Positions 32,777 through 41,195 of a DNA stretch of 64,000 bases are shown in pieces. The stretch's first letter is position 1, and every line of letters begins with the position of its first letter. The notes beneath the pieces were generated by a model that searched no databases, was not told the origin of the DNA, and saw nothing but the letters and a program-made list of their open reading frames with translations. Origin of the DNA: Rubrobacter xylanophilus (GTDB taxonomy: Bacteria; Actinomycetota; Rubrobacteria; Rubrobacterales; Rubrobacteraceae); NCBI RefSeq assembly GCF_007164525.1, contig NZ_AP019791.1:310001-374000 (forward strand). The letters run 5' to 3'. The position numbers and the translations under genes were made by a program.

Positions 32777-33927
32777 CCCTCTCCCTTCCATCGGGCCGGA
32801 GCGAGCAGGAGGAGGGCCCAGAGGACGGCGAGCAGCGCGTTGCGCGCCAGCAGCAGCTCGGGTCCCGGGGCTCTGCCGGAGAGGAGCTCCTCGTAATGGA
32901 GGGGGAAGACCTGGGTGGTGAGCCAGCAGGCCGCGAGGAGCGTCGCGCACAGCGCTCCTCCCGCGAACCCTCCCGCGGCGAGCGGGACGAGGGGGAGCAG
33001 CCAGATCAGGTACTGCGGCGAGAGCACCTTGGAGCCGAGCATGAACGCCAGCACGAAGGCCGCCGCGTACCTGGCGAACCCCTCGCCGCCGAGCGGCGCC
33101 CGCCGGCGGGCGCGCCACACGCCGAGCGCGGTGAGCCCGAGCAGCGACAGGGCGAGGGGCGTGGTGAGCGCCAGCGCCTCTCCGGTCCATCCCCCCCGCA
33201 GCTCGAAGGCCCCGTACTCGAAGACCACCTCCCGGGCTCCGCCGAGCGCGACCAGCACCGAGGCCGCCACGCTCTCCACCTGCAGACCCCTCTGGGCGTG
33301 GTAGGCCAGGCTCTCCAGAAAATTACCCCCGCCGAGCAGCAGTGCGGGTACGGCGAAGAGCCCGACCGTCGCGGCGAAGACCACCACCTCCCGCGCCGCA
33401 CTGCCCCTCCGGGCGAGGAGGAGCGGCGGGAGGGCCAGGGCGGGGACGAGCTTCGCCGCCGCCCCGAAGCCCAGCGCCCCGCCGGCGAGGAGCGTCCACC
33501 GCCCGCCGAACGCCGCCCCGAGGGCCGCGGCCGCCAGCGCGAGCGCCACCGCCGCGTCGTAGCGGGTCACGGCCACCGGGTAGAGCAGGACCGCGCCGAG
33601 GGCGAACGTGGCGGCGGGGACCGGCCAGCCCGCCGGCCCGTACAGGCGTCGGGCCGCCAGGGCGACGAGGACCAGCGCGGCTGCCAGCGCGAGCGCCATC
33701 TCCGCGGCGAAGGCCGTAATGTAGCCGAACAGGCCGTCGGTGAAGAGCGCCGGGGGGACGAAGACCGGCAGGCTCCCGGGCGGGTACTCGATGAAGAAGT
33801 CCCGGTAGGGGACCTCTCCCCGCAGCAGCGCTTCGGCGGAGCGGTGGTAGAGGGCGAGGTCGTTGGAATCCTCGCGCAACCCCGAGGGCAGCCGCGAGAA
33901 CCCGGCGGCGAGCCCCCAGAGCATCAC
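32773..33927 (-). CDS. GT87-like polyprenyl-phosphate mannosyltransferase
   Basis: A multi-spanning protein (384 residues from GTG 33927). The family hallmark is the loop LALYHRSAEALLRGEVPYRD, FFIEYPPGSLPVFVPPALF; later RYDAAVALALAAAALGAAF, AAAKLVPALALPPLLL and SKVLSPQYLIWLLPLVPLAA. The start is uncertain: the open frame continues upstream through LLSFWVPLAGLGA without an ATG/GTG/TTG until it enters the preceding gene, so GTG 33927 or ATG 33924 would begin inside the first helix. It overlaps the downstream GT87 gene by 4 bases, implying joint function. Confidence 0.7.
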   Translation of the reverse strand: MMLWGLAAGFSRLPSGLREDSNDLALYHRSAEALLRGEVPYRDFFIEYPPGSLPVFVPPALFTDGLFGYITAFAAEMALALAAALVLVALAARRLYGPAGWPVPAATFALGAVLLYPVAVTRYDAAVALALAAAALGAAFGGRWTLLAGGALGFGAAAKLVPALALPPLLLARRGSAAREVVVFAATVGLFAVPALLLGGGNFLESLAYHAQRGLQVESVAASVLVALGGAREVVFEYGAFELRGGWTGEALALTTPLALSLLGLTALGVWRARRRAPLGGEGFARYAAAFVLAFMLGSKVLSPQYLIWLLPLVPLAAGGFAGGALCATLLAACWLTTQVFPLHYEELLSGRAPGPELLLARNALLAVLWALLLLAPARWKGEG

Positions 33928-34004
33928 GGCCCCGAGCCCCGCGAGGGGGACCCAGAACGAAAGGAGACGAGACCCCCGACCGGCCGGGTTTTTGGCCTCC
34001 CCGG

Positions 34005-35204
34005 CTATTCCGCCAGCTCCTCCAGGTCGTGGCCGAAGAGTTCCGCCAGGGGCTCGAGCCCCTCCGGGGCCCCGGTGAAGAGGACGGCGTCGCCGCCCCG
34101 GAGCCTGAAGGTGTCGCGGGGACGGTAGGTCCAGCGTCCCCCGCGGCTCACCGCCAGCGCGAACATCCCGGTCTCGGTCTCCAGGTGCAGGGCCCGCAGC
34201 GTCTCCCCGTCGGCCCGGGAGCCGGGGGCGACCGCGAGCTTGACCACCACCTCGTCGGACTCGCCCACCGCGGCGGAGAGCACGGGGTGTATCTCCTCGC
34301 CCTGCTCCACCATCCACACCATCTCCTTGGCGCAGTCGGCGATGGTCTCGGAGGCGGTGGCCAGGTGCAGTATGCCGCGCAGTCGGGCCGGCTCCTCGAC
34401 GTGGGCGGCGGCCAGCAGCACCCAGCGCTCCAGGCGGTAGCGCATCTCGTCCATCTCGTCCTCGATGGCGACCACCTCGCGGGCCAGCCCGGCGTCCCGG
34501 TAGAGGAGGGCGGAGTAGGCCAGACCGACGGCCACCTCGGAGATGTTCTTCATCTCGATGAAGATGTCAACCGCCCGCTCCAGCTCGGAGAGCGGCCCGG
34601 AGGGGCCCGCAGGCTCCGGACGTCGCAGGGGGGGAGCGCCGGCGAGCTCGCGCAGCTCGGCCACCCCCTCCGGCGGGCCCTGCAGGAAGAGCACGTCCCC
34701 GGCCCGCAGCACCTGCTCCGGGGCGGGGTCGAAGTGCCACTCGTCCCCCGAGCGGATGGCGATGGGGCGCATCCCGGTCTCTACCGGGAGGTCTATCTCC
34801 TCCAGGCTCCGGCCGTCGAGGGCGCTGCCCGCGTGCACCCGGACGCGGGAGGGGATCTCCTCGGCCTCCGGGATGTCGTGCAAAAGCTCGGGCGGGATCC
34901 CGAGCCGCTTGACCACGATCTTGGCGATGTCGTAGGCGGCGTTGCCGATCTTCTCTATGTCCTGCACGACCTGCAGGATGCCAGCCATCTGCTCGGCGTC
35001 GGAGGGGCTGCGGGCCGCGAGGACCGCGAGCGTCCGCATGTCGAAGACGAGCTGGTTGAGCCGCTCCTCGAGGCGGAAGACCTCCTCCGAGATGTCCTCG
35101 GAGTCGTAGAGGATCGCCGCGTACGCCAGATCCACCATGAGCTCGGAGGTGTCCTTGGCCTCGGCGAGCATGTCCTTGAGGTTTCTGGGTTGAGCTTCGC
35201 GCAT
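34005..35204 (-). CDS. Tandem PhoU/TrkA-C domain protein
   Basis: A 399-residue protein built from a duplicated module: PhoU-like helices at about 1-100 (LKDMLAEAKDTSELMVDLAY) and 205-300 (FIEMKNISEVAVGLAYSALL). Each is followed by a TrkA-C (RCK-C) domain at about 110-195 (DGRSLEEIDLPVETGMRPIA) and 310-395 (GETLRALHLETETGMFALAV). TrkA-C domains bind small ligands, in several cases c-di-AMP, and regulate ion channels. It ends 10 bases before an SLC41/MgtE-type transporter is reached upstream, so the two are an operon, and it is probably the cytosolic regulator of that transporter. Confidence 0.85.
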   Translation of the reverse strand: MREAQPRNLKDMLAEAKDTSELMVDLAYAAILYDSEDISEEVFRLEERLNQLVFDMRTLAVLAARSPSDAEQMAGILQVVQDIEKIGNAAYDIAKIVVKRLGIPPELLHDIPEAEEIPSRVRVHAGSALDGRSLEEIDLPVETGMRPIAIRSGDEWHFDPAPEQVLRAGDVLFLQGPPEGVAELRELAGAPPLRRPEPAGPSGPLSELERAVDIFIEMKNISEVAVGLAYSALLYRDAGLAREVVAIEDEMDEMRYRLERWVLLAAAHVEEPARLRGILHLATASETIADCAKEMVWMVEQGEEIHPVLSAAVGESDEVVVKLAVAPGSRADGETLRALHLETETGMFALAVSRGGRWTYRPRDTFRLRGGDAVLFTGAPEGLEPLAELFGHDLEELAE

Positions 35205-35214
35205 GTTCCGTCAA

Positions 35215-36492
35215 CTACCCCGCCAGTCCGAAAACCACCAGGGAGATTATAAGGCTGATGAAACCGAGCAGGTCCACGCTGGCGGTGATGATGGGGATGC
35301 CGTAGGTGTCGGGGTCGAGCCCGAAGCGGTAGCTGAGGGTGGAGCCGTAGTAGGCGGCGAACACCGAGGCGGTGGTGGCCAGGAGCCCGGCCAGCAGGGT
35401 GATACCGGCCATGATCGGCAGCCCGGGGCTGGCCTGCCCCAGCCCGACCGCGAGCAGGTGCGAGGAGCTCCCGATGAACAGAAAGACCCCGCAGGCGAAG
35501 ATGTAGGTGAGGGTGAAGTCCCTTACGGCCGCGAGCTGCGGCATCCCGCGCGGCTCGAGAAGACCGAGGTGCATCTTCGAGGCGAGCCGGCTGGCGAGGA
35601 TGCCGCCCAGAGCCCCGCCGAGCTGCAGAAAGGCCGGCAGCAGGATGAGGAGCGCCGGATACGTGAGGAAGTGCTCGAGCCTATCCTCGAAGGCGAGCCC
35701 CACGAGGGTCATGATGGTCCCGGTGACCGCGAGGATGGGGAGGCTCTCGGCGAGGATCCTCCTGAGCCCCGCCGATCCCCGCCGGAAGCCGTACAGAAGC
35801 GCCGCCGCGGCCAGCACCGTCAGACCGAGCGCCAGAAGCACCGAGAAGACCGGTATCCGGATGAGGTACGAAGCGACGACGAGCGCGGGCAGGGTGAGGA
35901 TGTCCCCGGATGCGGTGAGCATCGGGGCGGCGATGTTGTCCATGTCCCACCCGCGGGAGACGCTGAGCCGGGAGACGACGAGGGTTATCCCGAGCAGGAG
36001 CACCCCGGCCAGCACCCCGCCCACCGCCGAGATGACGACGTAGTCCACCACCGAGAGCTCGGTCCTTACGCCGAGAACCCCGCACAGCAGCCACGCCAGC
36101 ACCGCCAGAAAGATGCCGGAGACCAGCGAGAGCACCGACGCCGCCGCTACGTTCTCTGCCAGTACCCCCCGGCGCAGACTGAAGGAGAACAGACCCGTCT
36201 GGATGGAGGTGGAGATCCTGCTGCCCATCGCCCCGAAGATCGCCCCCCGCATCCCGATCGCCGCCGGAATGAGCACCGCAAGCCCCACCAGCTCCTCCAG
36301 CCTCCCCTCTATCCCGGCCAGCACGATGCCCGCCGCAAGCTCCCCCACCGAAGAGACGAAGAGCGCCGCAAACCCCTGCCGTAGCGTCTCCTTCTCCTCC
36401 GTGAGGTAGCCAAAGACCCGCGGCGTGAGGCGCGGCCTCAGCCGCCGGATGCCAGCTCCGCGCCTAGCCTTCTTTAGCTCCTTCTCCTGCAC
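35215..36492 (-). CDS. SLC41/MgtE-type divalent cation transporter (two membrane repeats)
   Basis: A 425-residue protein with two homologous integral MgtE domains and no cytosolic N or CBS domains. The conserved pore helices are LIPAAIGMRGAIFGAMGSRI in repeat 1 and LLPAFLQLGGALGGILASRL in repeat 2, each followed by a long hydrophobic bundle containing SRLSVSRGWDMDNIAAP-type or FGLDPDTYGIPIITASVDLL stretches. The architecture resembles eukaryotic SLC41 more than classical MgtE. Magnesium is the likely substrate. Regulation by the downstream PhoU/TrkA-C protein replaces the missing CBS domains (inference). Confidence 0.8.
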   Translation of the reverse strand: MQEKELKKARRGAGIRRLRPRLTPRVFGYLTEEKETLRQGFAALFVSSVGELAAGIVLAGIEGRLEELVGLAVLIPAAIGMRGAIFGAMGSRISTSIQTGLFSFSLRRGVLAENVAAASVLSLVSGIFLAVLAWLLCGVLGVRTELSVVDYVVISAVGGVLAGVLLLGITLVVSRLSVSRGWDMDNIAAPMLTASGDILTLPALVVASYLIRIPVFSVLLALGLTVLAAAALLYGFRRGSAGLRRILAESLPILAVTGTIMTLVGLAFEDRLEHFLTYPALLILLPAFLQLGGALGGILASRLASKMHLGLLEPRGMPQLAAVRDFTLTYIFACGVFLFIGSSSHLLAVGLGQASPGLPIMAGITLLAGLLATTASVFAAYYGSTLSYRFGLDPDTYGIPIITASVDLLGFISLIISLVVFGLAG

Positions 36493-36545
36493 CCGGTGTT
36501 GTATAGCCCGCCCATACCCCTTTGTAAAGCAGCGAACCGAGATCT

Positions 36546-36587
36546 GTGTTACGAATTGTGTTATAAAATTGGTGTAAAAAGGTGTTG
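36546..36587 (+). promoter_or_regulatory. Four GTGTTA-type direct repeats
   Basis: GTGTTA at 36546, GTGTTA at 36558, GTGTAA at 36572 and GTGTTG at 36582 lie 10-14 bases apart in an AT-rich stretch, directly before the ribosome site (AAAGGAGG) of the ribbon-helix-helix gene. TATAAA at 36563-36568 may be a -10 box. Repeats spaced about one helical turn apart are typical targets of RHH repressors, so autoregulation is likely. The 36493-36604 interval is also the promoter region of the divergent transporter gene. Confidence 0.55.
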
Positions 36588-36604
36588 CAAAGGAGGCATC
36601 TGGT

Positions 36605-36958
36605 ATGGGGGAAGACGTGGAGCGGCTGGTTGCGGGCTACATCGAGGCGCTGGAGGGGCGTGGGGGGCGTTCTTCGAAGCCGGTGACGTTTTCGGTACGG
36701 TTGAGCGAACGGGATCACGCGCGGCTGGTGTGGCTGGCGGAGGCGCTTGGCACCCAGAAGACCCCGCTGGCGGAAGAGTTGCTGCGGGCGGCGATGCGGG
36801 AGGCGATGGAGCGGTATGCCCGGTGGGCTTCTCCGGAGGATCCGGAGGGGTTTTTGGAGCGGGCCGAGCGGGAGATCGGGAAGCTCGAGCGGGGACCACG
36901 GAGGCCTCCCGGACCCCGGCGGGGCGGTCCGCGGGGAGGCCCCGGGCGTCCGGTCTGA
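36605..36958 (+). CDS. Ribbon-helix-helix DNA-binding protein
   Basis: A 117-residue protein. Residues about 25-65 form an RHH unit: ribbon KPVTFSVRLSERDHARLV, then helices WLAEALGTQKTPLAEELLRA and AMREAMERYARWAS. The C-terminus is a Pro/Gly/Arg-rich tail (PRRPPGPRRGGPRGGPGRPV) likely to be disordered and nucleic-acid binding. Ten bases separate it from the permease gene, and repeats lie upstream, so it is probably an autorepressor that also controls the permease. Confidence 0.75.
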   Translation: MGEDVERLVAGYIEALEGRGGRSSKPVTFSVRLSERDHARLVWLAEALGTQKTPLAEELLRAAMREAMERYARWASPEDPEGFLERAEREIGKLERGPRRPPGPRRGGPRGGPGRPV

Positions 36959-36967
36959 GGGGGATCC

Positions 36968-38218
36968 TTGCTCGCCGGTGGTCTGCTCGCCGCCACGGTG
37001 TTGCTCGTGCTCTTCCGCCCTGGCGGGGTGGGGGAGGCGTGGTGGGCCGTCTCCGGGGGGCTGCTCGCGGTGGCGCTCGGGCTCATCGGGCCCGGCGAGG
37101 CGCTGGAGGCTCTGGGCGGGGCCCGGGAGGCGTTCATGCTGCTCGCGGGGATGATGCTCCTCGGCGGGGTCGCCGAGCGGGCCGGATTCTTCGGGTGGGT
37201 CGCGGCGCTGGCCGCCCGCGCCGGTGGGGGCCGGACCTGGCTGTTGTTCGTCATGGTCTTTCTCGCGGGGTCTGCTGTCACCGCAGGCCTCTCGCTCGAC
37301 GCCACGGCCGCGGTGCTCACCCCCATCGTGTGCGCCATGGTGGCGCGGCTGGGGCTCAGGGCCCTGCCCTTCGCCTTTGCCTGCGTGTATGCGGCAAACA
37401 CCGCCTCGCTCTTTCTCCCCATCTCCAACCTTACCAACCTTCTGGCCTACGACGCCCTGGACCTGGGCTTCGTCCGCTTCGCGGGGGTCATGTTCCTTCC
37501 CGGTTTGCTCGCCGTGGCCGTCAACGCCACCGTGCTCGTGGTCATGTTCCGCTCGGATCTCGCGGGTGGATACGGAGCCTATCGGTTCGAGCCGGGGAAT
37601 CCGGCCTTCTTCCGGCTCTCCGCCGCGACGCTCGCAGCGGTGCTCGCCGCGCTGCCCGCGGCCCCGGTGCTCGGGGTTCCGGCCGGGCCGGTGGCCCTGG
37701 CGGGCGGGCTGGGAGTGGCCGCGGTAGCGGTGGCGAGGGGCTGGCTGGGGATCCGGGAAGCGGCGCGGTGCGTGCCGTGGGGATTGCTCGCGCTCGTCTG
37801 CGGGCTCTTCGTCGTGGTGCGGGCGGCGGCCGACGCCGGTCTCGACCGGCTCCTCCTGGAGGGCCTGTTGTCCGCTCCGGGCGGGGAGTGGGGCTTCGGG
37901 CGGCTCCTCGCGGTGGCCGCATCCGCCGCCCTCGGGGCGAACCTCCTGAACAACCTGCCCCTGCTGACCCTCTCCCTGGGGGTGGCGCGGGAGGCCGGAG
38001 AGCCCGCCGCCTACGCCCTCCTGATCGGGACCAACGTAGGACCCAACCTGACCCTCACGGGTTCGCTCGCCACCCTGATCTGGCTCGGCCTCGTGCGCGA
38101 GCGGGGGGTGGAGGTCGGTGCCGGCAGGTTCCTGGCGGTCGGGCTGGCCGTGACCCCTCCCGTCCTCCTCGCCGCCACCGCGGGGCTGTGGGCTTCGCTG
38201 CGGCTGCTCTCCGGCTAG
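36968..38218 (+). CDS. ArsB/SLC13-type anion permease
   Basis: A 416-residue membrane protein from TTG 36968. It has the ArsB-like pattern: AFMLLAGMMLLGGVAERAGF, LSLDATAAVLTPIVCAMVAR, FLPISNLTNLLAYDALDLGF in the first half, and ANLLNNLPLLTLSLGVAREA, LLIGTNVGPNLTLTGSLATL in the second. The NN and NLTL motifs sit in the re-entrant loops. Export of arsenite or another oxyanion is possible, but no ars genes adjoin. Paired with the RHH regulator upstream. Confidence 0.8.
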   Translation: MLAGGLLAATVLLVLFRPGGVGEAWWAVSGGLLAVALGLIGPGEALEALGGAREAFMLLAGMMLLGGVAERAGFFGWVAALAARAGGGRTWLLFVMVFLAGSAVTAGLSLDATAAVLTPIVCAMVARLGLRALPFAFACVYAANTASLFLPISNLTNLLAYDALDLGFVRFAGVMFLPGLLAVAVNATVLVVMFRSDLAGGYGAYRFEPGNPAFFRLSAATLAAVLAALPAAPVLGVPAGPVALAGGLGVAAVAVARGWLGIREAARCVPWGLLALVCGLFVVVRAAADAGLDRLLLEGLLSAPGGEWGFGRLLAVAASAALGANLLNNLPLLTLSLGVAREAGEPAAYALLIGTNVGPNLTLTGSLATLIWLGLVRERGVEVGAGRFLAVGLAVTPPVLLAATAGLWASLRLLSG

Positions 38219-38226
38219 CGGAGCTG

Positions 38227-38754
38227 CTACTCCTCTTTACCGGCCAGCCCCTCGCGGGACTCCTCCTGCTGCGGGGGCTCCGCCTGCATCCCGTAGCGGT
38301 AGACCGTGGCGGCGATGACCAGGAGCGCCAGCGGGGCCAGCCAGCGTGGGAGCCGGAGGCCGAGGGCCCGGTCGAGCGAGTAACGACCGGGACCGTTCAG
38401 CATGAGGGCGGCCGCAACAGCCATGTTCGTCACCGGCAGTTCCGCCCCGCCCTCGGTGACCCAGATGGGCTTCCCGCGGTGCGCCGTGACGCTCGCCATC
38501 GACATCGCCGCGATTATCCCCAGGGGGCCCAGCGGGTTCAGGAACCCCAGCGCGGTCAGCGTTCCCCCGCCGAACTCCGAGGCTCCTCCGATGGCGGCCC
38601 ACGTGCGGCCCGGACGGAGACCGAGCGATTCCATGAAGCCGCTCGTGCCCTCCATGCCGGGTCCGCCGAACCACCCGAAGAGCTTCTGGGCTCCGTGTCC
38701 CGCGAGCAGCGAGCCCGTCACCAGCCGCAGCAGGAGAGCCGAGAGATCTCTCAT
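38227..38754 (-). CDS. DoxX-family membrane protein
   Basis: A 175-residue four-helix membrane protein with the DoxX signature LLLRLVTGSLLAGHGAQKLF and GWFGGPGMEGTSGFMESLGL, then GGASEFGGGTLTALGFLNPL. ATG 38754 is preferred: AGGCGGAAG lies before it. DoxX proteins are linked with thiol redox or quinone chemistry, but the role is generally unclear. Convergent with the anion permease, with a gap of 8 bases. Confidence 0.85.
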   Translation of the reverse strand: MRDLSALLLRLVTGSLLAGHGAQKLFGWFGGPGMEGTSGFMESLGLRPGRTWAAIGGASEFGGGTLTALGFLNPLGPLGIIAAMSMASVTAHRGKPIWVTEGGAELPVTNMAVAAALMLNGPGRYSLDRALGLRLPRWLAPLALLVIAATVYRYGMQAEPPQQEESREGLAGKEE

Positions 38755-38849
38755 TTCTTCCGCCTCCTTTCCGTTCCGAAGCGCCGCCGTATATATTGCC
38801 ACGCCGCCCGAGACCGAAACACCTCCGGAAAGCCTGTAAACTATGCATT

Positions 38850-39872
38850 ATGGAGGTTGGAACCCACGTCTTCCTGCCCACCCGGCGCGTGCACTTCGGC
38901 GCGGGAAGCCTGCGGAAGCTCTCGGAGGAGGCCCGGTCGGCCGACCGGGCCTTCGTCGTCACCGGGCGCACCCTCAGCGAGGAGACCGGCCTGGTGCGGC
39001 GCGTGGAGGAGCTGCTCGGCGAGCGGCACGCCGGGACCTTCGCTCGGATGGGCCAGCACACTCCGGGGAGCGCCGTGGAGCGGGCGGCGGAGGCGGCGCG
39101 GGGGGCAGATCTGCTGGTGAGCCTCGGCGGGGGGAGCGTGATCGACGGCACCAAGGCCGTCGCCAGGGAGCTCGGTTATCCGCAGCACGTCGCCGTCCCG
39201 ACGACCCTCTCCGGGGCCGAGTGGGCGCACCGGGTCGGGGTCACCGACGAGACGGCGGGGAGGAAGGCCGGCTTCCGGGACGAGCGGGCGGTGCCGCCGG
39301 TGGTGGTGCTCGACCCGGAGGCGACCGTCCACACCCCCGAGAGGCTCTGGCTCTCGACCGGGGTAAGGGCGCTCGACCACGCGGTGGAGGGCGTGCTCTA
39401 CGGCGGGGAGCATCCGGTCACCGACGTGACCGGTCTCGAAGGTGCGCGGCGCTTGATGAGGTACCTGCCGCGCTCGAAGGAGAAGCCCGAGGACCTGGAG
39501 CTGAGGGCGCGGCTGCAGATTGCGGCCTGGCTCGCCTACTTCGGGCCGGCCAACACCCCGATGGGGCTCTCGCACGAGCTGGGGCGCAGGATCGGGGCGA
39601 GCTACGGGGTGCCGCACGGCGTAACCTCGTGCATAACGCTGGCTCCGAGCCTGGACGTGATGCGGGACCGGGTCCCGCCCGTCCGCTGGCAGAAGCTCGC
39701 GGATGCCCTCGGCGGCGATCCGGCCGAACGCGTCGCTGCTCTGGTCGAGGAGCTCGGGTTGCCGGGGCGGCTGCGCGACTTCGGGGTGCCGGAGGGGGAT
39801 CTGGAGGAGATCGCCGCCGAGTACGGCGAGCGCGCAGAGGACGCCCTGGCGATCCTGCGGGCGGCGTACTGA
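38850..39872 (+). CDS. Iron-containing alcohol dehydrogenase / maleylacetate-reductase-like
   Basis: A 340-residue group III dehydrogenase. The NAD(P) motif is LLVSLGGGSVIDGTKAVARE, and metal-binding His residues are seen in VRALDHAVEGVLYG and LSHELGRRIGASYGVPHGVT. The N-terminal LPTRRVHFGAGSLRKLSEEA is typical. The length matches maleylacetate reductases, which end chloroaromatic and hydroxyquinol pathways, so a link to aromatic catabolism is possible, but no hydroxyquinol dioxygenase is near. It is followed 15 bases later by an FMN hydroxyacid oxidase gene. Confidence 0.75.
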   Translation: MEVGTHVFLPTRRVHFGAGSLRKLSEEARSADRAFVVTGRTLSEETGLVRRVEELLGERHAGTFARMGQHTPGSAVERAAEAARGADLLVSLGGGSVIDGTKAVARELGYPQHVAVPTTLSGAEWAHRVGVTDETAGRKAGFRDERAVPPVVVLDPEATVHTPERLWLSTGVRALDHAVEGVLYGGEHPVTDVTGLEGARRLMRYLPRSKEKPEDLELRARLQIAAWLAYFGPANTPMGLSHELGRRIGASYGVPHGVTSCITLAPSLDVMRDRVPPVRWQKLADALGGDPAERVAALVEELGLPGRLRDFGVPEGDLEEIAAEYGERAEDALAILRAAY

Positions 39873-39887
39873 GGAGGCGTCACGAGG

Positions 39888-41186
39888 ATGCGGGAGCGAG
39901 GCTTCGGGGTGCGGCGTCAGACGGAGATCTACACCTCCGGCCTCGCCGGGAGGCGTCCCGCCGTGCCCACCGACCCCGACCGCCTGGAAGGGGCGGCGCG
40001 CAAGAAGATGAGCCGGGAGGCCTTCGCCTACGTCGCCGGCGGAGCCGGCAGCGAGAGCACCGTCCGGGCCAATCGGGTCGCCTTCGAGCGCTGGCGCATC
40101 GTCCCGAGGGTCCTGCGCGGCGTCGCCGGGCGCGAGGTCTCCGTGGAGCTCTTCGGGAGGCGGCTCCCGGCCCCGCTCCTGCTCGCCCCGGTCGGGGTTC
40201 TGGAGGCGGCCCACCGGGAGGCCGACGTCGCCGTGGCCCGGGCGGCGGCCCGGCTCGGGGTGCCGCTCGTCTTCTCCAGCCAGGCCTCCCGGCCGATGGA
40301 GGAGTGCGCCGCAGCGATGGGCGACGCGCCCCGCTGGTTCCAGCTCTACTGGAGCACCTCCGACGAGCTCGTGGAGAGCTTCGTGGCCCGGGCCGAGAGG
40401 TGTGGGTGCGAGGCCATCGTCCTCACCCTCGACACCACCATGCTCGGCTGGCGGCCCCGGGATCTCGACCTCGCGAGCCTCCCCTTCCTGCGCGGGAGGG
40501 GCATCGCCCAGTACACGAGCGATCCCGTCTTCCGGCGGGCTCTGGACCGGCCGCTGCCGCCCTCCGGCGGCCGCCCCGCGGTGAACCTCTCCACGCTGCG
40601 GGCGCTCGTGGGGCTCGCCCGGAGGTACCCGGGGGGTTTTCTGGAGAACCTGCGCTCCGGGGAGCCGCTCGCCGCTGTGCGGCGGTTCATCGCGACCTAC
40701 TCGCGCACCTCGCTGCGGTGGGAGGATCTCGCCTTCCTGTGCGAGCGCACCCGGCTACCGGTGCTTCTCAAGGGCATCCTGCACCCGGAGGACGCCCGGC
40801 TCGCGCTGGAGCACGGGGTGGACGGTGTGATCGTCTCGAACCACGGCGGGCGGCAGGTGGACGGCGCGATAGCCGCCCTGGATGCCCTGCCCGGTGTGGT
40901 AGAGGCGGTGGACGGGCGTGTACCGGTGCTCTTCGACAGCGGCGTCCGCGGCGGGGCCGACATCTTCAAGGCGCTCGCCCTCGGAGCCACCGCCGTCTGC
41001 CTCGGCCGTCCCTACGTCTACGGGCTCGCGCTGGCCGGGGAGAAGGGTGTTGCGGAGGTGGTAGAGAACGTGCTGGCAGAGTTCGACCTCACCATGGGGC
41101 TCGCCGGGTGCCGGTCGGTAGCGGAGATCTCCCGCGACCTTTTGGTGCCCGCGCCCGGGACGCCGGTCTCTTCGCCGGGCGGTTAG
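39888..41186 (+). CDS. FMN-dependent alpha-hydroxy-acid oxidase (lactate 2-monooxygenase-like)
   Basis: A 432-residue TIM-barrel flavoprotein. FMN and catalytic motifs: [85 protein letters not shown], and the active-site base in [17 protein letters not shown]. The extended loop in the middle (about residues 190-230, [20 protein letters not shown]) is typical of lactate 2-monooxygenase rather than glycolate oxidase. It probably oxidises L-lactate or a related hydroxyacid with oxygen. Confidence 0.85.
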   Translation: MRERGFGVRRQTEIYTSGLAGRRPAVPTDPDRLEGAARKKMSREAFAYVAGGAGSESTVRANRVAFERWRIVPRVLRGVAGREVSVELFGRRLPAPLLLAPVGVLEAAHREADVAVARAAARLGVPLVFSSQASRPMEECAAAMGDAPRWFQLYWSTSDELVESFVARAERCGCEAIVLTLDTTMLGWRPRDLDLASLPFLRGRGIAQYTSDPVFRRALDRPLPPSGGRPAVNLSTLRALVGLARRYPGGFLENLRSGEPLAAVRRFIATYSRTSLRWEDLAFLCERTRLPVLLKGILHPEDARLALEHGVDGVIVSNHGGRQVDGAIAALDALPGVVEAVDGRVPVLFDSGVRGGADIFKALALGATAVCLGRPYVYGLALAGEKGVAEVVENVLAEFDLTMGLAGCRSVAEISRDLLVPAPGTPVSSPGG

Positions 41187-41195
41187 CTCGCGGCC

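Noticed and set aside
36546-36587. GTGTTA repeats as plasmid-type iterons or a replication origin
   Set aside because: Only four degenerate copies, no rep gene or DnaA boxes, and an RHH gene immediately follows, which explains them better.
36493-36604. Magnesium riboswitch (M-box) before the SLC41-like gene
   Set aside because: The divergent gap is only 112 bases, AT-rich and occupied by repeats; the M-box is longer and its conserved helices are not seen.
36496-39120. 874-codon open frame across the RHH, permease and DoxX region
   Set aside because: It is a high-GC shadow: its composition is Gly/Arg-rich low complexity, it overlaps three genes with clear family motifs, and it shows no domain.
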